Part shown: positions 1 to 8,657 of the stretch, piece by piece | Layout: the number at the start of each line of letters is the position of its first letter | Position numbering within the stretch: position 1 is the first letter of the stretch | Assembly (NCBI GenBank): GCA_021793405.1 | Contig: JAJYSV010000038.1 | Coordinates: 1-38,900, forward strand | DNA from: Acidobacteriota bacterium | GTDB lineage: Bacteria > Acidobacteriota > Terriglobia > Terriglobales > Acidobacteriaceae | DNA length: 38,900 bases | Direction of reading: 5' to 3' | The notes under the pieces: model-generated | The model's input: the letters and a program-made list of their open reading frames with translations, nothing else | What the model was told of the DNA's origin: nothing | The model's database searches: none | Made by a program: the position numbers and the translations under genes

Positions 1-64
1 CCTGCCCCTGGTCGTGCGCCTCCAACAGCTTTCTTCGCAGATCGTCCGAATACGGTCGCGCCAT
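1..64 (-). CDS. IS630-family transposase, N-terminal end (runs off window)
   Basis: Read on the minus strand from the ATG at 62-64, the first 21 codons give MARPYSDDLRRKLLEAHDQG, the characteristic opening of IS630/Tc1-mariner DDE transposases (a helix-turn-helix that binds the terminal inverted repeat). The rest of the gene lies outside the window. No inverted repeat could be confirmed. It shows that the left edge of the window is already mobile DNA. Confidence 0.75.
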   Translation of the reverse strand, partial: MARPYSDDLRRKLLEAHDQGQ

Positions 65-364
65 CTCAGCTCATGTCGCGGATCATCGCCTCCCACTACT
101 CTACACCATCAGACAAAATGCTTTAATGGCCTCATTGTATTGAAATAGCCCGTTGCCAATACCAAGATAAATTCTCGGTAGCGCTTTCGCGCGCCTTATG
201 TCCACTTCGTGCCGCTCCGGTGGCGGCCCAGCGCATAAAGCCGCGCTAAACGGGCCTTCCTGAGTCCGTTCGGGCCAGCGCCGTCTGCGCGCCAAACGAT
301 AGTGCGTGTTTGGCACTTGCCGCGCCCACCCTCCAGCCTCCCACCTCCGCTGCCCTCGTTCTGC

Positions 365-437
365 CTTGGTGTCCGTTTGTCCGGGTTTGTCCGCTGCGCT
401 TTGTGAAGGACAAACCACTCCCAAACGGGACACCAAG
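365..437 (+). promoter_or_regulatory. Nested inverted repeat overlapping the ardC ribosome binding site
   Basis: An outer pair, CTTGGTGTCCGTTTG at 365-379 and its complement at 422-437 (one bulged C), encloses an inner 9-bp pair, GGTTTGTCC at 384-392 and GGACAAACC at 408-416. The 3' arm runs into the Shine-Dalgarno AAGGAG at 435-440, six bases before the ardC ATG. Folding would partly sequester the ribosome site, or in single-stranded DNA could form a duplex promoter like those upstream of antirestriction genes in plasmid leading regions. The remaining gene-free stretch (65-364) shows only a small 7-bp inverted repeat (291-297 with 308-314). Confidence 0.55.
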
Positions 438-445
438 GAGAAAAA

Positions 446-1354
446 ATGTTATCTACCAACAACAACCGCAGCAGCAACAGCACAGGCACGCCGCGCAATG
501 AAAACGCGACGCAGAAACTCATCCGCGAAAATGTGGACTTCCTCATCGTGCAGCTTGAGGCGGGACGCAGCGATGCACTCACGGCCTATCTCACGGCCAT
601 GAGCCACTTTCACAATTACAGTTTCGGCAACATTCTCCAGATCGCACGGCAGAAACCCGATGCAACCCACGTTGCCGGATTGTATGCGTGGAACCAGCTT
701 GGCCGCCGCGTGAAGAAAGGCGAGAAAGGCATCCAGATTCTTGCGCCCATGATCGGCGTCAAGCGCAAGAAAGATGCCGAAGCCGAGCAGGACATCACCA
801 AGCAAAATGTCCCGGTACTGGTTGGCTTTCGCGCCGTGTACGTCTTCGATGTGTCGCAGACCGAAGGCAAAGAGCTTCCCGGCATGGACGGGGTAAAGGG
901 CGAAGTTGGCGAACACCGCGACCGTCTGATTGACTTCATCACCACTCAGGGTATCGAGCTGGAGTTCAACGAGCACATCGCACCAGCAATGGGCATGAGC
1001 TACGGCGGCAAGATCGTTCTTTTGCCGGGGCAATCGAAGGCCGAAGAGTTCGCTACCCTTGTGCATGAACTGGCGCACGAAATGTTGCACAAGGCCGAGC
1101 GCCGCACCCAGACCACCAAGACCGTCCGCGAGACCGAAGCCGAGGCCATCGCGTTCGTGGTGAGCAAAGCAGTAGGTCTACAGACGGGAACCGCGTCCGC
1201 CGATTACATCCAGCTTTACCACGGTAATGCATCGCTCTTGGCGGAAAGCCTTGAGGTCATCCAGAAAGCCTCCGCCGTCATTCTGGCAGCACTGGAGACA
1301 AAGCCGGAAGTCGAGGAGCAGCAGCCGCAAGATGCAATGGCAGCCGCCAGTTAG
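446..1354 (+). CDS. ardC: ArdC-like antirestriction / zincin-type metallopeptidase-domain protein
   Basis: A 302-aa protein with the two-part ArdC layout. The N-terminal ssDNA-binding domain (about residues 20-135) carries the typical run with NYSFGN, ATHVAG and KGEKGIQIL. A C-terminal zincin-like domain carries HELAH at 207-211, and an acidic RETEAEA segment near 229-235 probably supplies the third ligand. Family members coat incoming ssDNA and protect transferred plasmids from restriction. The start is fixed by AAGGAG at 435-440. It lies 81 bp upstream of a ParB-like gene in the same orientation, a common pair in plasmids and ICEs. The C-terminal 25 residues are low-complexity. The family call is secure from motifs; antirestriction activity is inferred. 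Confidence 0.85.
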   Translation: MLSTNNNRSSNSTGTPRNENATQKLIRENVDFLIVQLEAGRSDALTAYLTAMSHFHNYSFGNILQIARQKPDATHVAGLYAWNQLGRRVKKGEKGIQILAPMIGVKRKKDAEAEQDITKQNVPVLVGFRAVYVFDVSQTEGKELPGMDGVKGEVGEHRDRLIDFITTQGIELEFNEHIAPAMGMSYGGKIVLLPGQSKAEEFATLVHELAHEMLHKAERRTQTTKTVRETEAEAIAFVVSKAVGLQTGTASADYIQLYHGNASLLAESLEVIQKASAVILAALETKPEVEEQQPQDAMAAAS

Positions 1355-1435
1355 GCTACCGCAACCAATGGGCGGACAGCCAGCGGCTGTCCGCTCTCCC
1401 CATCCACGCACGTTCAACTATAGGAGAAGCGCATC

Positions 1436-3031
1436 ATGTCTACATCAATCGCAGCTACCGAATACCGCAACCTGCCACTCGCCGTATTGACCGAATCGAA
1501 AACCAACCCGCGCCGCATCTTTGAGGATGCGGCCCTCAAGGAACTGGCCGAGAGCATTCGCAGTCAGGGTGTTCTCTCGCCCTTGCTTGTGCGGCCTTTG
1601 AATGAACGCAGCTTCGAGATCGTTGCCGGAGCACGGCGTTACCGCGCCGCGCAACTGGCCGAGTCTGAAACCATACCCGTCCGCATCGTCAACCTTACCG
1701 ACGCGGAAGCACTGGAGGCGCAGTTGATTGAAAATCTCCAGCGGCGGGACGTGCATCCACTGGAGGAAGCGCAGGGTTTCCGTGCTTTGCTGAATCTCGA
1801 CGAACCGAAATACTCCATCGAACAGATTGCCGCAAAGACAGGGAAATCGCCAGCGTATTGCGCCCAACGCCTCAAGCTGACGGAGCTTGCTCCGTCAGTG
1901 GTCGAGGCATTCTACAAGAATGAGATCGGCGTAGGCCACGCGCTGCTACTGGCAAAACTCCAGCCAGCCGAGCAGGAACAAGCACTCGCCGCTTGCTTCC
2001 GCGAGGATTGGGGAGGCGGCAGCAAGAGCAAACGCATCCTGCTGCCCGTCCGCAATCTCCAGCAATGGATCGAACACAACATCCTACTCATACTGAAGGA
2101 CGCGCCATTCTCGAAAAGTGACGCGACCCTCAACCCGCAGGCTGGCGCTTGTCTGGATTGCCCCAAACGGACGGGACACAACAAGCTGCTATTTGCGGAC
2201 GTTCAGCAGGATGCTTGCACCGATCCCGCTTGCTACCAGACCAAGGTGGACGCGCATGTTGCGAAGACCCTCGCCGCCAAGCCGAAGCTGGTACAAATCT
2301 CCGCTGCCTACGGCCAACCAGCCACAGGCAGTACGGCAATCCCGCGCAACAAGTACATCGAGATCAAGCAGGAGAAGCCGCAAAACAACAAGCAGCGCGA
2401 TTGGCCGGAGTACAAGACCTGCAAATCCACGATCGAGGCCATCATCACGGAAGGCACGGAGAAAGGCGAACTCCGTAAAATCTGTGCCGACCCAAACTGT
2501 CCGATTCACCATCCGAAAAAGCAGAAGCCAACCGCCGATGCCAATGGGAAGATCGAGCAGGAGAAGCAGCGCCGCGAGGAAGCACTGGCCCAGGCAACGG
2601 GCTTGCGCGTTCTGAATGCCATCATTGCCGCCGTTCCGGTACGGCTGATGAAACGCGACCTGCTTTTCATCGTGGAGCGCGTCGCAACCATGCTGGACGA
2701 ACGGCGGCTGGAGGTTGTCGCCCGCAATCGTGGGATCAAGAAGGCAAAGGACAGCGACTCAATTCCGAAACTGCTATCTGCCTACATCCGCAAAGCCGAC
2801 GAAGGCGAACTCGGACGGCTACTGGTGGAGATGGTCATTCTTCACGCAGCACGGACGCAGCCGAATGCTGGCAACGCGCTCAAGGAAGCAGCCGAGCATT
2901 ACAAGGTGGACACCGATGCCATTGCCCTCAAGGTGAAACAGGAGTTCACTGCGAAAGCAAAGGCGCAAGCTGCAAAGAAGGTGAATGCGAAAGCACAACT
3001 GAAGCCAGCAAAGAAACCCACCGCTGCATAA
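1436..3031 (+). CDS. ParB/Spo0J-like partition-family protein with Cys clusters
   Basis: A 531-aa protein. Residues 12-100 form a ParB N-terminal (CTPase/sulfiredoxin-like) domain, with NPRR at 24-27, GARRYRAAQ at 65-73 and ENLQRRDVHPLEEAQGF at 99-115. A helix-turn-helix follows near 126-147 (SIEQIAAKTGKSPAYCAQRL). The protein is longer than a chromosomal ParB and has unusual Cys sets: CLDCPKR near 239-245, CTDPAC at 261-266 and CADPNCPIHH at 350-359, possibly metal-binding. The C-terminus is Lys/Ala-rich (about 505-531). No ParA is visible nearby, so it may be a plasmid-type regulator or ParB-like accessory factor rather than a true partition protein. It is probably co-transcribed with ardC and ends at a strong terminator. 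Confidence 0.82.
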   Translation: MSTSIAATEYRNLPLAVLTESKTNPRRIFEDAALKELAESIRSQGVLSPLLVRPLNERSFEIVAGARRYRAAQLAESETIPVRIVNLTDAEALEAQLIENLQRRDVHPLEEAQGFRALLNLDEPKYSIEQIAAKTGKSPAYCAQRLKLTELAPSVVEAFYKNEIGVGHALLLAKLQPAEQEQALAACFREDWGGGSKSKRILLPVRNLQQWIEHNILLILKDAPFSKSDATLNPQAGACLDCPKRTGHNKLLFADVQQDACTDPACYQTKVDAHVAKTLAAKPKLVQISAAYGQPATGSTAIPRNKYIEIKQEKPQNNKQRDWPEYKTCKSTIEAIITEGTEKGELRKICADPNCPIHHPKKQKPTADANGKIEQEKQRREEALAQATGLRVLNAIIAAVPVRLMKRDLLFIVERVATMLDERRLEVVARNRGIKKAKDSDSIPKLLSAYIRKADEGELGRLLVEMVILHAARTQPNAGNALKEAAEHYKVDTDAIALKVKQEFTAKAKAQAAKKVNAKAQLKPAKKPTAA

Positions 3032-3050
3032 TTCCAGTAATCAATATTGA

Positions 3051-3080
3051 CGGAGCCTGAACCACAGGCTCCGTTTTCTT
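3051..3080 (+). terminator. Rho-independent terminator after parB-like gene
   Basis: CGGAGCCTG (3051-3059) pairs perfectly with CAGGCTCCG (3065-3073) across a 5-nt loop and is followed by TTTTCTT (3074-3080). It lies 20 bp after the ParB-like stop codon. The following stretch up to 3305 shows no convincing gene. Confidence 0.88.
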
Positions 3081-3305
3081 ATGCCAGCCCGTCGATTCCC
3101 GCCCTCTTGCGTGCTGCCGCTCCGCGCCCGGTTTTGCCCACGACGGCCAAATGTGAAATTCCCAACCCATGCACGTCTTGTCATACGCAGAAATCTATTG
3201 GTTGGGCAAAAAGCAATAAACTACCAGTCAGAGCGCATCGTTGATAGTTCATCAGGGCTGCACCGAAAACTTAAATCTCGCATTCGGCTCACACATCTCA
3301 GCACC

Positions 3306-3617
3306 TTATCCATCAATCGCCTTCAAAGGTTTCCTTGCTCCGTGATAGATACGCAACACGGTCACGGTGCTTTCATCGATGCGGAAAATGATTCGATGAG
3401 AAGCATAGATGAGATGCCGCATTTCTTGTTCAAAATATTTCTGTTCGGGAATGATTGAACATCGTCGTGGCAACGTTTCAAGAGAAAGGATCTGATCCAC
3501 CAGACCATTCCACCACTGTTCGGCGGCCACGGGGTCTTGACGATCATCCCTGATGAAGCAGACATAACCCTCAGCATCGGCCAAAGCGGCTTGGGTAATT
3601 TCAACGCTGAATTCCAA
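3306..3617 (-). CDS. RelE/ParE-family toxin
   Basis: A 103-aa protein matching the RelE/ParE fold: EFSVEITQAALADAEGY at the N-terminus, a central PEQKYFEQEMRHLIY strand, and a C-terminal VTVLRIYHGARKPL strand typical of ParE/RelE toxins. Such toxins cleave mRNA on the ribosome or poison gyrase; which applies cannot be told here. The start is TTG at 3615-3617, inside the antitoxin's last codons, so the frames overlap by 17 bp and translation is probably coupled. Confidence 0.85.
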   Translation of the reverse strand: MEFSVEITQAALADAEGYVCFIRDDRQDPVAAEQWWNGLVDQILSLETLPRRCSIIPEQKYFEQEMRHLIYASHRIIFRIDESTVTVLRIYHGARKPLKAIDG

Positions 3618-3888
3618 GTTTAGCCCCGAGGTTCTTTAGAGCTTTTCGCGCCGGCTGAACGCGGCCTTCTTTCGCATCCTGCAAGCCCACACGAATTGCG
3701 GCGACTGTTTCCAGCTCTTCCAGACGGTTGAGCAATTCCTGATAACTGGCAGCATCCTGGACGACGAGTTCCGCTCGACCGTTGACTGTAAGGACGAGGG
3801 GAGTTTTGGAACCCTTGATTTTGCCGACATACTCTTTGGCATTTCTCTGGAACTCGGTAACGGAGCGGACCTCACGGAGATCGATCAT
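3601..3888 (-). CDS. Phd/YefM-family antitoxin
   Basis: A 95-aa protein starting MIDLREVRSVTEFQRNA. It has the Phd/YefM N-terminal DNA-binding fold (VRSVTEFQRNAKEYVGKIK, then PLVLTVNGRAELVVQDAASY) and a C-terminal toxin-binding tail. A longer reading from 3933 exists, but its extra 15 residues cross the promoter and operator. The ATG at 3886-3888 follows a GAGGTG ribosome site and fits the family start. It is the upstream partner of the RelE-like toxin and likely autorepresses through the palindrome at 3912-3929. Confidence 0.85.
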   Translation of the reverse strand: MIDLREVRSVTEFQRNAKEYVGKIKGSKTPLVLTVNGRAELVVQDAASYQELLNRLEELETVAAIRVGLQDAKEGRVQPARKALKNLGAKLGIQR

Positions 3889-3904
3889 GGGCACCTCGAC
3901 ATTT

Positions 3905-3933
3905 ATAAAGCATACTATAAGCATAGTATTCAA
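3905..3933 (-). promoter_or_regulatory. Promoter and operator of the Phd/RelE pair
   Basis: On the minus strand a -35-like TTGAAT (3928-3933) and a -10-like CTTTAT (3905-3910) are 17 bp apart. Between them is a perfect 7-bp inverted repeat, ATACTAT (3912-3918) and ATAGTAT (3923-3929), with a 4-nt spacer. This is the expected arrangement for antitoxin autorepression. Confidence 0.65.
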
Positions 3934-4071
3934 TGCGAGTGGGCGTTCCAGGTCCCAACAAATTGATATTAGTGTGTTGCTCCACGGCCAAGTGGCAGTA
4001 CCGGTAACTTCGTCAAATCCTTGGTCAAATTGTGCGCCGTAGAGACTCCAAAAACGCCTCTCGGCTCCGCG

Positions 4072-5493
<1,422 letters not shown>

Positions 5494-5586
5494 ACATCCC
5501 CCTTCATAACCTAAAATCAGGGCAGTTGTTGCACTTTCAAAACAATCGATCTATGCAGAATTGTTGTCATGATGATCTTCGTGAGT

Positions 5587-6033
5587 TTAACGCCTTGACG
5601 GTTTCTCTTCTTTTGGCAGCAGACACAGCGCACCGCGCGAAGCGAGCGCCTTGTCAAAGGTAACCAGGACACCTTCCGCTGCATGGGCAACAGCAAGCAA
5701 CCAGGCATCGGCCCAGACTTTGGGTGATGCGGTTCGTCCCGTTGCCGTTTCTCGGAATCGCTTGTCTACCTCTGGCGGTTCCGCGACGAACGTCACGCGG
5801 TCGTCATCATACAAGCGGTCGTAGACGCGCCAAGCCTCAGTCATCGTCAGCGGCTTCCCATCCATCACCGCAGCCGTGGTCATCAGACGGAGAAATCCGA
5901 GCTGTGTCAGGCGACAAAACGCGATGGACCCGATTTCCTGTTTCCACCAAACCTTTGCAGTGGCGGCGTAAACGTGTTCGGGTGCTGCGATTGCGAGCCA
6001 AACGTTAATGTCAGGGAAGCTCAATAAGCTCAT
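5587..6033 (-). CDS. vapC: VapC-like PIN-domain toxin
   Basis: A 148-aa PIN-domain ribonuclease. It opens FPDINVWLA with the first acidic residue D8. The mid-protein RLTQLGFLRL at 41-50 is typical of this VapC group. WADAWLLA carries D109 and TFDKAL carries D127, completing the Mg2+ site of PIN nucleases. VapC toxins cleave tRNA or rRNA. The start ATG at 6031-6033 lies within the antitoxin's final codons (23-bp overlap). The stop at 5587 is 93 bp from the integrase start, with no terminator between. Confidence 0.88.
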   Translation of the reverse strand: MSLLSFPDINVWLAIAAPEHVYAATAKVWWKQEIGSIAFCRLTQLGFLRLMTTAAVMDGKPLTMTEAWRVYDRLYDDDRVTFVAEPPEVDKRFRETATGRTASPKVWADAWLLAVAHAAEGVLVTFDKALASRGALCLLPKEEKPSRR

Positions 6034-6262
6034 AAGCCTCTTCGTTCGTGATACGGATGCGCCGTCCCGCTGGGCGGATCAACGGTTGATCGAGACTGAG
6101 CCGCCGACGAGGCCGGGACACTTTGGCTTCTTCCACGACGCGCTCAATCCCGGCAAGAATGAGCTTGCGCGCAGAGCAACCCTTCCGTGCGGCGGCCTCA
6201 TGGACGCGGCGGTGAAGATCGCGCGGCAGGTCAATCGAGGTGCGGATGGCATTCGGCTCCAT
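6011..6262 (-). CDS. vapB: VapB-like ribbon-helix-helix antitoxin
   Basis: An 83-aa protein opening MEPNAIRTSIDLPRDLHRR, a ribbon-helix-helix DNA-binding domain (strand IRTSIDLP, helices to about residue 45), followed by a basic and acidic tail that would bind the PIN toxin. A longer reading from 6298 would place translated codons across the -10 and -35 boxes. The ATG at 6260-6262 is the better start and lies only about 8 bp past the -10, so the message may be nearly leaderless. The downstream gene is the overlapping VapC toxin. Confidence 0.8.
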   Translation of the reverse strand: MEPNAIRTSIDLPRDLHRRVHEAAARKGCSARKLILAGIERVVEEAKVSRPRRRLSLDQPLIRPAGRRIRITNEEAYELIELP

Positions 6263-6269
6263 ATTCCAA

Positions 6270-6298
6270 ATTATGAGCGTAAGACTTAAATAAGTCAA
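6270..6298 (-). promoter_or_regulatory. vapBC promoter with overlapping operator
   Basis: On the minus strand, TTGACT (6293-6298) and CATAAT (6270-6275) have an exact 17-bp spacer. The palindrome GACTTAAATAAGTC (6283-6296) covers the -35 and spacer, as expected for autorepression by the VapB ribbon-helix-helix protein. Confidence 0.72.
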
Positions 6299-6340
6299 TG
6301 AGATGATTGCTGGGGTTCTATGGGAGAAAAATCTCCGTTG

Positions 6341-6586
6341 TCATCCCGACTTGCGGAGCGAAATGCCATGTCTCTCGGACTTCACTCGAATTCGCTGGGT
6401 GGGGTCTTCTCCGCCGCTTGGCTGGGCCTGCTCCCACTGAATCAGATCCCCCTCGCCATAGCGAACAAGTGAACCGAATTTCGAGTATTTCGGTCCACGA
6501 TTCTCCAGTCGCCACCGGCGTAGGGTTTTGAGGCTGATCCTCGTTCGTTCGGCCACCTGGATTTCTGTCAGATATTGTTCGCTCAT
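6341..6586 (-). CDS. AlpA-like excisionase / small HTH protein
   Basis: An 81-aa protein starting MSEQYLTEIQVAERTRISLKT. The segment LTEIQVAERTRISLKTLRRWRLENRGPKYSKFGSLVRYGEGDLIQW is the MerR-like winged helix of AlpA/excisionase proteins, with the expected GPKYxKxGxxVRY hairpin. Such proteins bend DNA at attachment sites and bias the integrase to excision, or activate it. An upstream extension to 6868 is open but unlike any protein and crosses the operator at 6729-6763, so the ATG at 6584-6586 is preferred. It lies between VapBC and the orphan gene at 6808, inside the IME. Confidence 0.8.
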   Translation of the reverse strand: MSEQYLTEIQVAERTRISLKTLRRWRLENRGPKYSKFGSLVRYGEGDLIQWEQAQPSGGEDPTQRIRVKSERHGISLRKSG

Positions 6587-6728
6587 ATCAATTGCAGCCT
6601 CCGGTCCGCCGTGCAGAACGCAAAATGCGATGAACCAAACACTCTGCACGTAGGGAAATGCGGGGAGCCTCTGCGTCGCCGAGGCAGGTGAAAAGAACGC
6701 AAAGGGCACCTCGCCTATCGAAACTACG

Positions 6729-6763
6729 CTTGACAATATCGCGATTGTAGACATATTGTCAAG
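6729..6763. promoter_or_regulatory. Inverted-repeat operator with divergent promoter elements
   Basis: CTTGACAATAT (6729-6739) and ATATTGTCAAG (6753-6763) form a perfect 11-bp inverted repeat around a 13-bp spacer. Each arm contains TTGACA, facing inward, so the site can carry a -35 for both strands, with TATTGT as a weak -10. It lies between the excisionase-like gene (minus) and the orphan gene starting at 6808 (plus), and is a good candidate for the element's main control switch. Confidence 0.7.
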
Positions 6764-6807
6764 TTGTAATGTTACAGCTATCAGTGGGTAACGAGGTAAA
6801 GCGTCCA

Positions 6808-7950
6808 ATGGCCGAAAAGGCACCGCCACCGCAACAGCCGGTGATCTCGATTCGTATCTCAGAAGCACTCCGCTATAGGCTGGAACACCTGAGGAAAATC
6901 CTTTCTCTAAAAAGCGGGGAAAGCATTTCGACGTCCGAAGTGGCGAAGCAGCTTCTTGAATCCGCCAGGGACGACCGCCTCGAGTTCGTCAAACTGATCT
7001 CCGAGCCGATCAAGTCCCTGCTGAACATCCGCCAGAAAGTGGAAGCGAAGCTCCCGCTGGCTCAAACCGAATGGCTGATAGTGGCCTGGTTCTGCCAGCG
7101 CGGAGCAGAGGCATTGTCGGACAACGTACAGAGCCAGATATCGAATGAATCTCTCATCGGCATTCTGGAGGCGTTTCTAGCGGTTTACGGACTGCAAAAC
7201 GCGAAGCGGACTCCCAGAGATCCGTATTACGTTGCCAATCTTCCGCCGGATGAAGAAGTCTCAAAGAAGAGCTTGCAGGATATTGGAAGCAACGATGTCC
7301 GCCGCACCGTTGAGAAGACGATCCTAGCGCTCAGGAACCCGAAGCCAGGGCAATTGAAACCGATTCTTGCCGCGCGGAACCTTTTCTTTGTTCTTGACGA
7401 AACCGAGTTCTCGAATATCGAAAAGCTGAACGGAGCGCTCTCGCCGCACTGGCCAGTCTTGTGGCGAGTATGCGCGCGCGGCCACTACTTTGAACGTGGC
7501 GAGCCGATCTTCGATGAAAACGCGGCACCGGAGATATTTGACCCGTTTGTAGACCCGCAATTGCCCGCATTTGAGGAAGGCGAATGCAGCATCTTTCTCC
7601 CACGCGGACGGCGAGGAGGCTTTGCACTTTGCCTGAACCTGCCGGGAAAGCTTTCGCCGATGTATCCCATGAGCGAATTCGCCATGATCTCCGAATTTCG
7701 TGCAATGCTGGAGCGCTTCGATTGGAAACACGACCGCTCCTTCTGGCGTGGATATTATTTCTTCGCTTCTACATCGAAGCTGGAATCCGGAGAGATCGAT
7801 ATTGCATTTCGGGCCAACCACAACGGGATTACGTTCCACCTTGAACGCGGCGCATGGCTGGCGATTCGCAATCTGCTTCGCCGTGCATGGGAGCATCCAG
7901 AAGTGTGCCGACTTTGGGACGAGGAGATGCTTCGATATGGCGAGATTTAG
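6808..7950 (+). CDS. IME protein of unknown function with possible RHH N-terminus
   Basis: A 380-aa protein that I do not recognise. After a Pro/Gln-rich start (MAEKAPPPQQP), residues 12-55 (VISIRISEALRYRLEHLRK ... STSEVAKQLLESA) resemble a ribbon-helix-helix domain with extended helices. The middle is helical and the C-terminal half is rich in Phe/Trp (FFVLDETEF, WPVLWRVC, SFWRGYYFF). There is no transmembrane segment, Walker motif or nuclease motif. The ATG at 6808 follows GAGGTAAAG, and an upstream ATG at 6769 has no ribosome site. Directly behind the operator at 6729-6763 and ahead of the candidate oriT, it could be the IME regulator or a replication or mobilisation accessory protein. That is inference from place only. 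Confidence 0.75.
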   Translation: MAEKAPPPQQPVISIRISEALRYRLEHLRKILSLKSGESISTSEVAKQLLESARDDRLEFVKLISEPIKSLLNIRQKVEAKLPLAQTEWLIVAWFCQRGAEALSDNVQSQISNESLIGILEAFLAVYGLQNAKRTPRDPYYVANLPPDEEVSKKSLQDIGSNDVRRTVEKTILALRNPKPGQLKPILAARNLFFVLDETEFSNIEKLNGALSPHWPVLWRVCARGHYFERGEPIFDENAAPEIFDPFVDPQLPAFEEGECSIFLPRGRRGGFALCLNLPGKLSPMYPMSEFAMISEFRAMLERFDWKHDRSFWRGYYFFASTSKLESGEIDIAFRANHNGITFHLERGAWLAIRNLLRRAWEHPEVCRLWDEEMLRYGEI

Positions 7951-8232
7951 AGACCGCGCTGCTGTGCAGCGGATGAACTGTGGACACGTCACCCCCAATT
8001 CGGGAACTGTGGAGTGCCCCACGGCGCGGTGACGTTTACGCGCGTCAACGCGCCCTATATCAGAAGTTTAGATTCAGGGCCGATTCCGTCCCGCAACGCG
8101 CAGTAGGGGTCGTTTACGTCGGAGCGCTCCGAAGCGCCGCAGACGTAAACACATTGAAAGATCGAGGTTTCGGCCATCGGACGACACGATGAATGAAGGC
8201 GCTCTGTGGTGCGCATCGAAGGTGGTTTTCCC
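7951..8232 (+). other. oriT: Candidate oriT / mobilisation region
   Basis: A 282-bp gene-free stretch directly upstream of the MobC-like gene. It holds GTTTACGTC (8112-8120) and its complement GACGTAAAC (8142-8150) around an inner palindrome GGAGCGCTCC (8121-8130), plus a third GTTTACG at 8034-8040 within GACGTTTACGCGCGTC (8031-8046). Repeated inverted motifs next to a relaxosome gene are typical of transfer origins. No nic site could be assigned. A replication origin or plain regulatory region is also possible. Confidence 0.45.
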
Positions 8233-8655
8233 ATGAATACTCCGCAGATTCAGGCCCCACTCCCCTTCCAGGATTCTTTAGCCAAGGAAGCCAAAGCCGA
8301 ATTTCGCACCAAGATTGTCTCCATGCGGCTGAGTCCCGCCGAACTGGCTGAGATAGAAACTGCTGCCGAAGGTGCGGGGCAGTCTCTCGCCGAGTGGCAG
8401 CGTGAGACGATTCTGCGAGCGGCGCGCCAGCGGCCCGTCGATCCCGTTGAGTTGCTATTGGCCGAGGTTTGGGCACTGCGTTACGCGCTCCTGAACCTGT
8501 TTCAGGCAGGCGCTCAAGCGGCTTCGGAAGGTAAACAATTATTGCCCAATTCCATCCTGGAAATCCGCGATCAGGCTGATGCGCGGAAGCTCCAGCAGGC
8601 CCGCAAAATGCTTGCCGAATTCCTTGCTTTGGAGGCCAAGGGAAGGGGCAAGTAG
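8233..8655 (+). CDS. MobC-like relaxosome accessory protein
   Basis: A 140-aa protein. The central segment KIVSMRLSPAELAEIETAAEGAGQSLAEWQRETILRAA (residues about 28-65) is the ribbon-helix-helix pattern of MobC/TraY-type mobilisation proteins. A helical C-terminal half follows (VELLLAEVWALRYALLNLF, then ADARKLQQARKMLAEF). These proteins bind oriT and help the relaxase nick. The ATG at 8233 is preferred over a GTG at 8206 because GAAGGTGG lies ahead of it and the family starts near here. Its stop is 2 bp before the next start, so translation is coupled into the membrane protein and probably the relaxase. Confidence 0.72.
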   Translation: MNTPQIQAPLPFQDSLAKEAKAEFRTKIVSMRLSPAELAEIETAAEGAGQSLAEWQRETILRAARQRPVDPVELLLAEVWALRYALLNLFQAGAQAASEGKQLLPNSILEIRDQADARKLQQARKMLAEFLALEAKGRGK

Positions 8656-8657
8656 CC

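Noticed and set aside
449-1090. 213-aa minus-strand open frame opposite ardC
   Set aside because: It is antisense to a motif-bearing ArdC gene, has no recognisable domain and no ribosome site.
3081-3458. 125-aa plus-strand frame between parB terminator and the toxin
   Set aside because: It has no ribosome site or family likeness, overlaps the RelE-like toxin in antisense and follows a terminator.
6341-6868. 175-aa version of the excisionase
   Set aside because: The extra 94 residues cross the operator at 6729-6763 and resemble no protein; the ATG at 6586 gives the family length.
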